A DNA stretch of 64,000 nucleotides, taken from Aquimarina sp. MAR_2010_214. GTDB lineage: Bacteria; Bacteroidota; Bacteroidia; Flavobacteriales; Flavobacteriaceae. The stretch spans positions 5,105,501-5,169,500 of the forward strand of contig NZ_PJMS01000001.1 of NCBI RefSeq assembly GCF_002846555.1, read 5' to 3'. Below, one piece after another: positions 1 to 9,917 of this stretch; position 1 is the stretch's first letter; the number at the start of each line of letters is the position of its first letter. A program made the position numbers and the translations under genes. Under the pieces are notes generated by a model. It saw only the letters and a list, made by a program, of their open reading frames with translations, was not told the origin of the DNA and made no database searches.

Positions 1-1
1 T

Positions 2-319
2 GTTAAAAACCCCAATGGAACACCAGCTGCAAACTATGTAATCAATGAATACACATCATTTCCTGATAAAGAATATGCAATTAAGGCAGTTCGTTTTGAA
101 AGAAGGTTAGAATTAGCATCTGAAGGACATCGATTTTTTGATTTAGTACGATGGGGTGTGGCTCCACAAGTATTAAATAAATATATTAATGAAGAATCTT
201 CAAAACGAGTTTATCTTAATGGAGCAAGTTTTAGTCAAGGAAAGAGTGAGTACTACCCTATCCCTCTAGACGCAATTAACTCTTCTGGAGGAGCTTTAAA
301 ACAAAACTCCGGATATTAA
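2..319 (+). CDS. SusD/RagB-family outer-membrane lipoprotein, C-terminal end
   Basis: Partial gene; the start lies left of the window. The readable 105 residues contain the signature RFERRLELASEGHRFFDLVRWG and end in YYPIPLDAINSSGG...QNSGY, both typical of the SusD/RagB C-terminus. Members of this family are surface lipoproteins that cap a SusC TonB-dependent transporter and bind glycans. A SusC gene would be expected upstream, outside the window. The GH92, kinase and symporter genes that follow suggest the bound glycan is mannose-rich. The family is clear; the substrate is inferred from context. Confidence 0.93.
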   Translation, partial: VKNPNGTPAANYVINEYTSFPDKEYAIKAVRFERRLELASEGHRFFDLVRWGVAPQVLNKYINEESSKRVYLNGASFSQGKSEYYPIPLDAINSSGGALKQNSGY

Positions 320-482
320 TATATACACTACACTTTATCAATCGATTTTTTGTATTAGTTATTTTTTGTTTTAGATTGTAAAGACAGGATCATTTTTTAG
401 ATTCTGTCTTTCACATATTAATTCATCATATATTTATTAAAACCCTATGTCGCAAAACCACAAAGTTCAAAATAAATGAATC

Positions 483-3482
483 ATGAAATTGTCTATGTTT
501 AGAAGAATACTCCTGACTCTCACGATTGCAGGGTTAAGTGTACATTGTACAAATAAAAAAGAAGTAAAAAAACCTGTAGACTATGTAGATGTTTTCATTG
601 GAACAAAATCGCCAGGACACACATTTCCTGGTCCTATGCTTCCTTTTGGAATGGTACAATTGAGTCCCGACACCAGAAATGACCATACTAGTTGGCCTGC
701 CTGTGCAGGATATGATTATATGGATACCTCTATTATAGGATTTACCCATACACACTTATCAGGAACAGGGGTTCCCGATTTAGGTGATATTCTATTCATG
801 CCAACAACAGGAGAAACACAATTTCAAGCCGGAACTCCAGAAAATCCTGATTCTGGATATCGTTCTAGATATAGTCACCAAAGTGAATTTGCAGAACCTG
901 GATATTATTCAGTTGTGCTCGATGACTACAATATAAAAACAGAACTAACCACTACAAAAAGAGTTGGAGTACATAGGTATTCGTATCCTAAATCAGAAAA
1001 GACCAGTATCATTATTGACCTAGAACATCGCGATCCAGTAATAGAAGCAGAGTTCGAAATCATCAGTAAAACAGAAATTGCCGGATATCGAAGATCAAAA
1101 GCATGGGCAGGAAATCAACGCCAGTATTTTGTTGCACAATTCTCAAAACCCATTGTATCCTATCAAATTCTTAATGGAGAAAAAATAGTAACTACAGGCA
1201 CTAAATTTAGCAGCAAAAAAATAATAGCAGCTCTCAATTTTGATAGTTCTGAAGATCAAATTACTACAAAAGTAGCACTGTCCGCTGTAAGCATAGATGG
1301 TGCCAGAAAAAACCTGGAAAAAGAATTACCAGGTTGGCACTTTGATGAAACAAGAAAAGAAGCAAAAAAAATCTGGAATAATTCGCTAAGCAAAATAGAA
1401 ATATCCGATAGCAATGAAGATAAAAAAGAAATCTTCTACACCTCATTATACCATAGCCTTTTAACCCCTAATTTATATAACGATGTAGACGGTCAATACC
1501 GTGGAATGGATGATAAAATACACACTGCAAAAGGGTTCAACAATTATACAGTTTTCTCTCTTTGGGACACATTTAGAGGTTTACACCCATTACTAACAAT
1601 TATAGAACCAGATGTAACCCGAGATATTGTTGTTACCTTACAAAAAAAGCATGAGCAATATGGCGAAATCCCCATGTGGGAACTAGCCGCAAATGACACA
1701 AGATGTATGATAGGATACCATGGAGTTTCGGTAATGGCAGATGCATATCTAAAAGGAATAACGAATGTAGATACCGAAAAAGTATTAAATGCGATGATAG
1801 AAAGTTCTAACGTAAAAAAAAGAGGCATTAATTACTATACCGAACTAGGTTTTGTTCCTTCAAATAAAAGCAGCCAATCTGTGTCTAAAACTCTAGAATA
1901 TGCATACGATGACTGGTGTATTGCGCAAATGGCAAAAACTTTAAACAAAACAGACATCTATAATGAATATTCTCGAAGAGCTCAATTTTTTGTTAATCTA
2001 TATGACCAGCAAACCGGTTTTATGAGGCCTCGATATTCTAATAGAAAATGGTATGAAGATTTTAACCCTACATCTGTCGAAAAAACTTATAATTTCAATT
2101 TTACAGAAGGGAATTCGTATCAATACAGCCTGTTTGTTCCTCATGATATAGCAAGTGTGATAGATTTAGTTGGTGGTGACAAAAACTTTAACCAATGGCT
2201 TGATAATCTGTTCTCTAAAAATTTTGATGAAGAAATTAGTGAAGATTCTGATGTCTCTGGATTATTGGGTCAATATTCTCACGGAAACGAACCCAGTCAT
2301 CATCTCGCCTACTTATATAACTATGCCGGTAAACCATGGAAATCACAACAAACCATTCACAAAATATTAAATGAAATGTATACTTCTGAGCCCGATGGAC
2401 TCTGTGGAAATGATGATTGTGGTCAAATGTCTGCATGGTACGTATTGAGTAGTTTAGGTTTTTATTCTGTTACACCGGGAGCTCCAGAATATGTTATTGG
2501 AAGTCCTACTTTTGAAAAGGCTGAAATCCACCTTGAGAATGGAAAAACTTTTACGATACTAGCCAATAATGCCAGTAAAACAAACATCCATTTTTCATCC
2601 TTAAAACTTAATGGCGAAGAATACCCTAATACATACCTAAAACATGAAGATATTCTAAATGGAGGTGAATTGGTTTTTGAAATGACAGATATTCCAAATA
2701 AAGATTGGGGTACAAATCCATCAAACAGACCGCTATCAGACACCCAAAAAACGGTAAACATACCATATCTAAAATCTGATCACACTACATTTTTAGATAC
2801 CAAAATAGTTGATTTAGATTGTGACACAGAAAATGCATACATATATTATACACTAGATGGTAGTGAGCCTACAGAAAGTAGCATGAGATATAATTCTCCT
2901 TTTGAAATAAAAGGATCTACAAAACTAAAAATCAAAGCTTTCAAAAAAGGGTTAATATCTAGCTATACAACTACATTATTTTTAGAAAAATTAGAAAGCA
3001 TAGATCCTAAAAAACTAAAAAACAAACTAAAAAATGGACTTTCATATCAATATTACGAAGGTATTTTTCGATCTGTTTACGATTTTTCACAAGAAGAACC
3101 TGTGCAAAAAGGAGAAGTTATAAATATCAATATAGAACCCCGTTTAAGAGATGAATGGATCGGTTTTGAATTTGATGGATTCATCGATATACCAAAAAAT
3201 GGATTATATAATTTTGAAATTTCTGCCAATGATGGTGCTCAATTATTAATTGATAATAAAGAGTTATTTGAAAGTGACGGAAGGAAATCATTCAGTTTCA
3301 CTCAAAAAAATGACATCATTCTATCTAAAGGATTACATAAATTTACTATTCGATATTTTCAATGTTCGGATAATATTGGTCTAAAAGCATTATGGAGTGG
3401 CCCTGGCTTTGAAAAAACAGAAGTTGACACTTCTCATCTTTATCATATAACTGATCAAAATGAAGATAAGCCTAAACCATAA
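483..3482 (+). CDS. GH92 alpha-mannosidase with C-terminal CHB_HEX-like and PA14-like domains
   Basis: 999 residues. The N-terminal hydrophobic segment ends near a Cys (LSVHC), so export is likely, perhaps as a lipoprotein, although the lipobox is poor. The GH92 body runs from about residue 33 (YVDVFIGTKSPGHTFPG) to about 745 and contains the family signature GNDDCGQMSAWY near residue 641. GH92 enzymes are calcium-dependent inverting exo-alpha-mannosidases. Beyond GH92 there is a short beta-rich segment (about 770-840, IYYTLDGSEPTESS) of the chitobiase C-terminal type, then a PA14-like segment (about 855-985, DGFIDIPKNGLYNFEISAND), a probable carbohydrate-binding module. It is about 210 residues longer than the second GH92 protein of the locus. 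Family certain; linkage specificity (1,2-, 1,3-, 1,4- or 1,6-) not readable. Confidence 0.93.
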   Translation: MKLSMFRRILLTLTIAGLSVHCTNKKEVKKPVDYVDVFIGTKSPGHTFPGPMLPFGMVQLSPDTRNDHTSWPACAGYDYMDTSIIGFTHTHLSGTGVPDLGDILFMPTTGETQFQAGTPENPDSGYRSRYSHQSEFAEPGYYSVVLDDYNIKTELTTTKRVGVHRYSYPKSEKTSIIIDLEHRDPVIEAEFEIISKTEIAGYRRSKAWAGNQRQYFVAQFSKPIVSYQILNGEKIVTTGTKFSSKKIIAALNFDSSEDQITTKVALSAVSIDGARKNLEKELPGWHFDETRKEAKKIWNNSLSKIEISDSNEDKKEIFYTSLYHSLLTPNLYNDVDGQYRGMDDKIHTAKGFNNYTVFSLWDTFRGLHPLLTIIEPDVTRDIVVTLQKKHEQYGEIPMWELAANDTRCMIGYHGVSVMADAYLKGITNVDTEKVLNAMIESSNVKKRGINYYTELGFVPSNKSSQSVSKTLEYAYDDWCIAQMAKTLNKTDIYNEYSRRAQFFVNLYDQQTGFMRPRYSNRKWYEDFNPTSVEKTYNFNFTEGNSYQYSLFVPHDIASVIDLVGGDKNFNQWLDNLFSKNFDEEISEDSDVSGLLGQYSHGNEPSHHLAYLYNYAGKPWKSQQTIHKILNEMYTSEPDGLCGNDDCGQMSAWYVLSSLGFYSVTPGAPEYVIGSPTFEKAEIHLENGKTFTILANNASKTNIHFSSLKLNGEEYPNTYLKHEDILNGGELVFEMTDIPNKDWGTNPSNRPLSDTQKTVNIPYLKSDHTTFLDTKIVDLDCDTENAYIYYTLDGSEPTESSMRYNSPFEIKGSTKLKIKAFKKGLISSYTTTLFLEKLESIDPKKLKNKLKNGLSYQYYEGIFRSVYDFSQEEPVQKGEVININIEPRLRDEWIGFEFDGFIDIPKNGLYNFEISANDGAQLLIDNKELFESDGRKSFSFTQKNDIILSKGLHKFTIRYFQCSDNIGLKALWSGPGFEKTEVDTSHLYHITDQNEDKPKP

Positions 3483-3596
3483 CACTTAAAAGATATTAAA
3501 GTACATATTTAAGTTAACATCAAAACCACACTTGGTTGCTAATAGAAATAAGAAGCAACTAATAATTAACTAAACGAAAAAACTGTAAAATAAACA

Positions 3597-4511
3597 ATGA
3601 TATTAGGAGTAGATATAGGGGGTAGTCACATTACTGTAGCCCGCATTGACATCAAAAACCATGAAATACCCGACTCTAATTTAATTTCGACAAAGGTAGA
3701 CAGCACCGCTCAAGCAAATGAAATTATTGATCAATGGATCCATATTTTACAAAAAAGTATAGATTCTCTTAATGAAGATAAAGAATCTTTAGAAGGACTA
3801 TGCATCGCATTACCAGGTCCCTTTGATTATTATCAAGGTATTTTTGCATATAAAATGGAGAACAAGTTTACTGCTTTATTGGGCATAAACATCAAAAAAA
3901 TAATTATCGAACGATTAGCTTTATCTGATACCATACCATTACGATTTTATAATGATGCGGCTTGTTTTGGCATAGGAGAATCCTGGAAAGGAAAACTTAA
4001 ATCCGCAGAAAAAGCATTGGCCATAACTTTAGGCACTGGTTTTGGAGCTACTTTCTTATCACAAGGACTTCCTATGCTTTCTGGAGATGGTGTTCCCGAA
4101 AATGGTGAGCTGTACAATATTCCCTTTAAAAATGGAATAGCAGATGAATATTTCTCTTCCCGCTGGTTTATTAAAAAATACAAGGAGGCAACAGGGATTA
4201 CTATAAGTGGCGTAAAAGATCTAATTACTGATACTAAGTCCAGCCCACATACAGATCAAATATTCGAAGAATTTTCTAGAAATTTAGCTATTTTTCTGTC
4301 TCCGTGGTTAAAAGGATATAATGCAGATGCCGTAGTAATTGGAGGAAACATATCTAAAGCATGGAATTCTTTTGCAGACAACCTTAATGCTGAATTAAAA
4401 AACCAGGGATGTAACACTAAAATATATCAAAGTGAATTAAAAGAAAAAGCTATTTTACTAGGCGGGGCGCGTCTGGTTAATAACATATTTTATGAAAGCC
4501 TCTGCTTTTAA
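3597..4511 (+). CDS. ROK-family sugar kinase (paralogue 1)
   Basis: 304 residues. It begins MILGVDIGGSHITVARID, the phosphate-1 loop of the ROK fold, has the catalytic-Asp motif YNDAACFGIGE and the second nucleotide-binding segment LGTGFGAT. ROK kinases phosphorylate glucose, fructose, mannose or GlcNAc in the cytosol, or act as repressors when an HTH precedes the fold; there is no HTH here. The CxCGxxGC zinc motif of classical ROK proteins is absent from the expected region after the catalytic loop (LYNIPFKNGIADEYFSSRW). It sits between a GH92 and a sugar symporter, so a mannose or glucose kinase is the natural guess. A close paralogue lies at 8513. Confidence 0.88.
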   Translation: MILGVDIGGSHITVARIDIKNHEIPDSNLISTKVDSTAQANEIIDQWIHILQKSIDSLNEDKESLEGLCIALPGPFDYYQGIFAYKMENKFTALLGINIKKIIIERLALSDTIPLRFYNDAACFGIGESWKGKLKSAEKALAITLGTGFGATFLSQGLPMLSGDGVPENGELYNIPFKNGIADEYFSSRWFIKKYKEATGITISGVKDLITDTKSSPHTDQIFEEFSRNLAIFLSPWLKGYNADAVVIGGNISKAWNSFADNLNAELKNQGCNTKIYQSELKEKAILLGGARLVNNIFYESLCF

Positions 4512-4607
4512 AATTATCTAAATAGAATACAGATCAACAAAAGATTAATTTTTATCTTAAAACGCTAAATATCAAAACAAAAATATCATAATCTAAAAAA
4601 AACTATT

Positions 4608-5906
4608 TTGAAAAACAGTACAACATATAAAAGTGCTTTTATATTTTTAACTTCCTTATTCTTTTTATGGGGATTTATAACAGTACTAGTCGACTCACTA
4701 ATTCCAAGACTTCGGGAAGTTTTTACGTTAAACTATTTTCAGGCTGGATTAGTTCAATTTGCGTTTTTTGGAGCCTATTTTTTACTATCTATTCCTTCTG
4801 GGTTTATTTTATCTAAAATTGGTTATAAAAAGGGAATCATATTGGGTTTATTAACACTTGCATCAGGATGTTTATTATTTTATCCCGCTGCATCTTATCG
4901 TGAATTTAGCATTTTTATGTTAGCATACTTTGTAGTAGCAAGTGGGATTACAATTCTACAGGTTGCCGCTAACCCATATGTGGCAGTATTAGGCCCTGAA
5001 GAAGGTGCTTCGAGCAGACTTAACTTGTCTCAGGCTTTTAATTCATTAGGCACAACTATTGCTCCAGCTATTGGAGCTATGTTTATTTTAAGTGATAAAG
5101 TTAAAAACCCCCAGGAAATTGCAGCTTTAAACATCTTAGATAAAGAAAATTATTACATTTCTGAAGCTGCTGCGGTTCAATCTCCTTTCATAGGAATCGC
5201 CATATTTGTGGCCATCTTAGCCTTTGCATTTATATTTATCAAACTTCCTAAGCTAATAAAGGACAGTCCAAAAGGTGGATATCTAAGAGTTTTACAAAGC
5301 AAGTCTTTGGTAATGGGTGCTATTGGAATATTTGTATATGTAGGAGCCGAAGTCGCAATAGGAAGTTATTTAATCAATTATTTTTTAGACATGAACCTAG
5401 CTACTTTAATCAAAGAAAGCACATTCATGAAGAGTATTTCTGAAGGAATTCTGGGATCTGATAGCCAAACATTAGATAATAAAGCAATAGTAGGAGCTTT
5501 TGTTACTTTTTATTGGAGTGGCGCAATGATTGGCCGATTTATAGGTGCGCATTTAACAAAGATCATAAAACCAGCCAAGGTTTTAAGCTTCTTTGCTATC
5601 GGAGCTGTTTTATTAATTTTAGTATCTATATCAACTTCTGGTTTTATAGCTATGTGGAGTATTCTGGCAGTAGGGCTATTTAATTCTATTATGTTCCCTA
5701 CCATATTTTCTTTATCAATAGAAGGCTTAGATGATCTAAAACCACAGGCATCTGGTGTCTTATGTACCATGATAGTAGGTGGCGCAATAATCCCTCCTCT
5801 ATTTGGATTACTTTCTGATCAAACAGGATTTAAAACCGCACTGATCCTAGTTTTAATCTGCTATATTTATATCGTTTTTTATGGTAGAAGAAAAGCTAAT
5901 TCTTAA
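4608..5906 (+). CDS. Sugar/H+ symporter of the FucP (FHS) major-facilitator family
   Basis: 432 residues, strongly hydrophobic, with the alternating membrane segments expected of a 12-helix MFS carrier. The N-terminal segment (FFLWGFITVLVDSLIPRL) and QVAANPYVAVLGPEEGASSRLN are typical of the FucP/GluP/NagP branch of sugar symporters in Bacteroidetes. The start codon is TTG at 4608; no in-frame ATG close by gives a full first helix. The setting between two GH92 enzymes and two ROK kinases suggests import of mannose or glucose across the inner membrane. The exact sugar cannot be read from sequence. Confidence 0.9.
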   Translation: MKNSTTYKSAFIFLTSLFFLWGFITVLVDSLIPRLREVFTLNYFQAGLVQFAFFGAYFLLSIPSGFILSKIGYKKGIILGLLTLASGCLLFYPAASYREFSIFMLAYFVVASGITILQVAANPYVAVLGPEEGASSRLNLSQAFNSLGTTIAPAIGAMFILSDKVKNPQEIAALNILDKENYYISEAAAVQSPFIGIAIFVAILAFAFIFIKLPKLIKDSPKGGYLRVLQSKSLVMGAIGIFVYVGAEVAIGSYLINYFLDMNLATLIKESTFMKSISEGILGSDSQTLDNKAIVGAFVTFYWSGAMIGRFIGAHLTKIIKPAKVLSFFAIGAVLLILVSISTSGFIAMWSILAVGLFNSIMFPTIFSLSIEGLDDLKPQASGVLCTMIVGGAIIPPLFGLLSDQTGFKTALILVLICYIYIVFYGRRKANS

Positions 5907-5950
5907 AAATAAAATTTTTATTAAAAGTGAAAATAACAAATCATATAGTA

Positions 5951-8293
5951 ATGAAATATCTATCAATTCTAATAACGATACTACTTTGTTTTTCTTCTTG
6001 TAAGAAAGATTCTACGGATTCTGTAAATCAGGTTCCTGTATCAAAAACTATCAAAAAAACAGATTTCACAAAATATGTCAATCCATTTATTGGCACCAGC
6101 AAAATGGGACATACTTATCCAGGAGCAACAGCACCTTTCGGAATGGTACAAGTAAGTCCACAAACAAATTTTGAAGTAATGTTTAATAAGGATGGTAGTT
6201 ACAACAAAGAAACCTATGAATATTGTGCTGGCTATCAACACAGAGATTCTACAATAATAGGTTTTTCTCATACAAACCTAAGTGGTACCGGACACTCTGA
6301 TCTAGGAGATTTTTTAGTGATGCCCACAACAGGGAATTTAGTACTCGATCCTATAAAAACCGCTGATGGCGCCAAAGGATTTTATTCTACATTTTCTCAT
6401 GATAACGAATATGCATCACCTGGATACTATAAAGTAAAACTAAAGGATTATGACATTACCGCAGAGCTTACTGCTACAGAACGTGTAGGGGTTCATCAAT
6501 ATACTTTCCCAGAAACGAAAGATGCGCATATCATTTTGGATCTAGTCTACAATGTTTACCATCATGATGACAAAAATGTATGGACATTCTTACGAGTAGA
6601 AAATGATTCCTTAGTAACCGGGTATCGCCAAACTAAAGGATGGGCAAGAACCAAAAAAGTGTTTTTTGCTATGCAATTCTCTAAACCTTTTAGTAGTTAT
6701 GGACATAAAAAGTACGATACTGTAAAGTATGATGGATTCTATCGTCGTTTTGAGCAACAGGAAAATTTTCCTGAAATGGCAGGAAAAGACATTAGAGCAT
6801 ATTTTAATTTTGACACAAAAGCTAATGAAAAAATCAATGTCAAATTTGCATTATCTTCTGTAAGTACCAACGGAGCATTAAAAAACTTGAAATCCGAATT
6901 ACCAGATTGGGATTTTGAAAAAGCCAAACAGAAAACTGAGAACAAATGGAATGATGAATTATCGAAAATAGAAATAAAAACAATTTCAGAAGAAGATAAA
7001 ACTACATTCTATACGGCACTATATCATACCATGCTTAGTCCAATTATTTATGAAGATGTAGACGGTAGTTACCTTGGATTGGACCAAAATATTCATACTT
7101 CTGAAAACTTTACAAACTACTCGGTTTTCTCTCTTTGGGATACGTATAGAGCTTTACACCCCCTATTTAATATTACACAACCTAGTCGTAATAATGACAT
7201 GATCAAATCGATGTTGGCTCATCAAGAACAAAGCGTACATCATATGTTACCGATATGGAGTCATTATGCTAATGAAAACTGGTGTATGATAGGCTACCAT
7301 GCAACTTCGGTAATTGCAGATGCCATTGCCAAAAACGTTGGTGATTTTGACAAAAACAAAGCTCTTGCTGCATCTGTAAGTACTGCCAATGTTTCTTATT
7401 TTGATGGTTTAGGGGATTATATCAAATATCAATACATACCCGACGATAAAAGCCACTCTTCAGTTTCTAAAACACTAGAATTAGCCTATAATGATTGGTG
7501 TATTGCCCAGATTGCAAATAGTACCGGAGATAAAAAAACTACAGATCAGTTTCTAAATAGATCAGAGTATTATAATAATGTATATGATCCCAAAATTGGA
7601 TATATGCGTCCTAAATTATCTAATGGTGAATTTAGGAAAGAATTTGACCCTTTAGATACACATGGACAAGGGTTTATTGAAGGAAATGCATGGAATTATG
7701 GTTTATATGTACCTCATCAACTAGAAAAAATGGTAAAAATGATGGGAGGAAACGAACGATTTAGTCAACACCTCGATTCTTTGTTTACCATGAAATTAGA
7801 AGACAAATTTATAGAAAAACATGAAGACATAACTCGAGACGGAATTATTGGTAATTACGTACATGGTAATGAGCCTGGACATCATATCCCCTATTTATAT
7901 AACTGGACAGGCAAGCCATATAAAACCCAAGAACGTGTTCGCATGATCATGAATACTATGTATGGTCCTACAGTAGATGGATTGTGCGGAAATGATGATG
8001 CGGGGCAAATGAGCGCATGGTATATATTTAGTAGCTTAGGTTTTTATCCCGTTACACCAGGATCAGCTGAATATGCAATAGGAAGCCCTCTGGTTAAGGA
8101 AGCAATACTACATCTGGAAAACGGAAAAGACCTTAAGATTATAGCAAAAAATCAAAGTAAAGACAATATTTATGTACATCAAGTATCGGTAAATGGTAAG
8201 GTTATAAATGATGTTACCCTTTCTCACAATGATATCATAAACGGTGGAGAAATTATTTTTGAAATGCAAAACACTCCGAAAAAGATAAAATAA
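5951..8293 (+). CDS. GH92 alpha-mannosidase, lipoprotein
   Basis: 780 residues from the ATG at 5951. A GTG eight codons upstream (5927) is in frame, but the ATG gives a clean type II signal peptide, MKYLSILITILLCFSSCKK, with the lipid-anchored Cys in FSSC. The GH92 fold starts at about YVNPFIGTSKMGHTYPG and carries the signature GNDDAGQMSAWY near residue 680. It lacks the extra C-terminal modules of the first GH92 gene. Probably a surface or periplasmic exo-alpha-mannosidase; with its paralogue it may split the work between different linkages. The gap to the symporter stop is 44 nt, so co-transcription is likely. Confidence 0.94.
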   Translation: MKYLSILITILLCFSSCKKDSTDSVNQVPVSKTIKKTDFTKYVNPFIGTSKMGHTYPGATAPFGMVQVSPQTNFEVMFNKDGSYNKETYEYCAGYQHRDSTIIGFSHTNLSGTGHSDLGDFLVMPTTGNLVLDPIKTADGAKGFYSTFSHDNEYASPGYYKVKLKDYDITAELTATERVGVHQYTFPETKDAHIILDLVYNVYHHDDKNVWTFLRVENDSLVTGYRQTKGWARTKKVFFAMQFSKPFSSYGHKKYDTVKYDGFYRRFEQQENFPEMAGKDIRAYFNFDTKANEKINVKFALSSVSTNGALKNLKSELPDWDFEKAKQKTENKWNDELSKIEIKTISEEDKTTFYTALYHTMLSPIIYEDVDGSYLGLDQNIHTSENFTNYSVFSLWDTYRALHPLFNITQPSRNNDMIKSMLAHQEQSVHHMLPIWSHYANENWCMIGYHATSVIADAIAKNVGDFDKNKALAASVSTANVSYFDGLGDYIKYQYIPDDKSHSSVSKTLELAYNDWCIAQIANSTGDKKTTDQFLNRSEYYNNVYDPKIGYMRPKLSNGEFRKEFDPLDTHGQGFIEGNAWNYGLYVPHQLEKMVKMMGGNERFSQHLDSLFTMKLEDKFIEKHEDITRDGIIGNYVHGNEPGHHIPYLYNWTGKPYKTQERVRMIMNTMYGPTVDGLCGNDDAGQMSAWYIFSSLGFYPVTPGSAEYAIGSPLVKEAILHLENGKDLKIIAKNQSKDNIYVHQVSVNGKVINDVTLSHNDIINGGEIIFEMQNTPKKIK

Positions 8294-8379
8294 CACCATA
8301 AATCATAAGTTTTTTCATTGTATTGAATTTACTTAGGAACTAATAAGGTAAGATTTTAAAATATCTTTCTATAAAAAGG

Positions 8380-8408
8380 CCCCGAGACTTTGACTCGGGG
8401 TTTGTTAC
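8380..8408 (+). terminator. Rho-independent terminator after the second GH92 gene
   Basis: Stem CCCCGAG / CTCGGGG with a 7-nt loop, followed by TTTGTT. It closes the GH92-ROK-symporter-GH92 unit and separates it from the second ROK gene, which therefore probably has its own promoter. Confidence 0.85.
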
Positions 8409-8512
8409 ACAAAGAATAATTGGTAATAACCAAAGCAAAAACTATTTTAAATTGTAATTTTGGCGACTAGCTATTTTTTGCTAGTATTACTTAAATAGAC
8501 TATATACAAAAA

Positions 8513-9424
8513 ATGATATTAGGAGTAGATATTGGAGGGAATTATATTACTGTAGCTGGAATAGATACCAAAACAAACAAATTGTCGGAAGCTAATTTGG
8601 TTTCTATTACTGTTGACAATAAAGCTGAAGCTGATGAAATAATAGAAAGGTGGTTATTTGCTTTACAGAAAGTCATCAACACTCTTGTAGACGATCCTCT
8701 AGAAGGAATTGGAATTGCTATACCTGGACCTTTTGATTATTACAATGGAATTTTTGCCTTTAAAATGCAGCAAAAATATGCCTCTCTTTTTTGTATAAAT
8801 ATTAAAGAAATACTTAAGAAGAAATTACAACTGTCTGATGATATTCCTATACGATTTTACAATGATGCTGCTTGCTTTGGTATTGGGGAAGTATGGAAAG
8901 GAAAACTAAAATCAATTCGACGAGGATTAGGAATAACATTAGGTGCTGGTTTTGGTGCCTCCTTTCTGTTTCATGGGCTTCCAATCCTTTCTGGAGATGG
9001 CATTCCTAAAGACGGAGAGTTATACCACATCCCTTATAAAGATGGAATTGCAGATGATTATTTTTCTACTCGGTGGTTTGTCAAAAGATATAAAGAGATT
9101 ACCGATACAACAATTAATAACGTTAAAGAGCTTACAGAAGCTTCTTTAAAAAATGATGTAGCCGTACAACAAGTTTTTAATGAATTTTCAGAAAACCTAG
9201 CTGAATTTTTAAGTCCCTGGTTAAAATCTTACAATGCAGAAGCTATAGTTATTGGAGGTAATATTGCTAAAGCATGGCCCTTTTTTGCTAATGAGCTAGA
9301 GAAAAAAATAAATACTCACGATTGTCTTGTTAAGATACACAAAAGCGAACTTCAAGAAAAAGCAATATTATTAGGTAGTGCAAGACTAGTTAATGACACT
9401 TTCTATAAAGGGCTTGCATTTTAA
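8513..9424 (+). CDS. ROK-family sugar kinase (paralogue 2)
   Basis: 303 residues, closely similar to the kinase at 3597 along its whole length: MILGVDIGGNYITVAGID, FYNDAACFGIGEVW with the catalytic Asp, LGAGFGAS, and a C-terminus GSARLVNDTFYKGLAF against GGARLVNNIFYESLCF. Like its paralogue it lacks the CxCGxxGC zinc motif. It lies behind a terminator, so it is a separate transcription unit with a short 104-nt leader. Two near-duplicate kinases could serve two sugars or two regulatory conditions. Confidence 0.88.
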   Translation: MILGVDIGGNYITVAGIDTKTNKLSEANLVSITVDNKAEADEIIERWLFALQKVINTLVDDPLEGIGIAIPGPFDYYNGIFAFKMQQKYASLFCINIKEILKKKLQLSDDIPIRFYNDAACFGIGEVWKGKLKSIRRGLGITLGAGFGASFLFHGLPILSGDGIPKDGELYHIPYKDGIADDYFSTRWFVKRYKEITDTTINNVKELTEASLKNDVAVQQVFNEFSENLAEFLSPWLKSYNAEAIVIGGNIAKAWPFFANELEKKINTHDCLVKIHKSELQEKAILLGSARLVNDTFYKGLAF

Positions 9425-9434
9425 GCAAATAAAA

Positions 9435-9460
9435 AAGCTCAAAAATTCTTTTTTGAGCTT
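9435..9460. terminator. Bidirectional terminator between kinase 2 and the rhodanese unit
   Basis: Perfect hairpin AAGCTCAAAAA / TTTTTGAGCTT with a 4-nt loop. The A/T runs in the stem give a U-tract on both strands, fitting the convergent genes on either side. Confidence 0.85.
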
Positions 9461-9512
9461 AAAAATATTGTATAAATCACATAGTTTAATAACGTGCAAA
9501 AACTATCGATTT

Positions 9513-9908
9513 TTATTTAACTAATTTTCTTCTTTTAAATTTCCATTGCGTAATCCCACCATCAAGATCATAAATTTTAGTGAAACCTGCTTTTCTCATA
9601 TATGCAGAACATTTCTTACTTCTTGCTCCACGAGCACAGTATACAATTACAGGTTTTGTTTTGTCAACTTTAGTAATAAGATCTTTAAAATTTTTATTTC
9701 TAAAATCAATATTCACAGCTCCTTCAATATATCCTTCTGCATACTCACCGGGTGTTCTAACATCAATAAGTTGTACTTTACTCATTTCTAATAGTGAATC
9801 TATTTCTTCTACTGTAATTAACTCTACAACATCATCTTTTTCAACCCGTTTACAATTGAACAATATTGAAGAAATAAAAATAATTACTAAAAATGATTTG
9901 ATATTCAT
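9513..9908 (-). CDS. Rhodanese-like lipoprotein
   Basis: 131 residues. The N-terminus MNIKSFLVIIFISSILFNCKR is a type II signal peptide with the anchored Cys in LFNC. A single rhodanese domain follows (about 30-125), with VQLIDVRTPGEYAEGYIEGAVNID and the active-site loop YCARGARS carrying the catalytic Cys. Rhodanese domains move sulfane sulfur or sense thiols; as a lipoprotein it would work in the periplasm or at the membrane. It ends 9 nt from the second rhodanese, so the two are probably co-transcribed with the thioredoxin-like genes upstream on the minus strand. Confidence 0.9.
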   Translation of the reverse strand: MNIKSFLVIIFISSILFNCKRVEKDDVVELITVEEIDSLLEMSKVQLIDVRTPGEYAEGYIEGAVNIDFRNKNFKDLITKVDKTKPVIVYCARGARSKKCSAYMRKAGFTKIYDLDGGITQWKFKRRKLVK

Positions 9909-9917
9909 AAGATAATA

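Noticed and set aside
5927..5950. GTG at 5927 as start of the second GH92 gene
   Set aside because: The ATG at 5951 gives a compact lipoprotein signal peptide; the upstream eight codons would lengthen the n-region without need.
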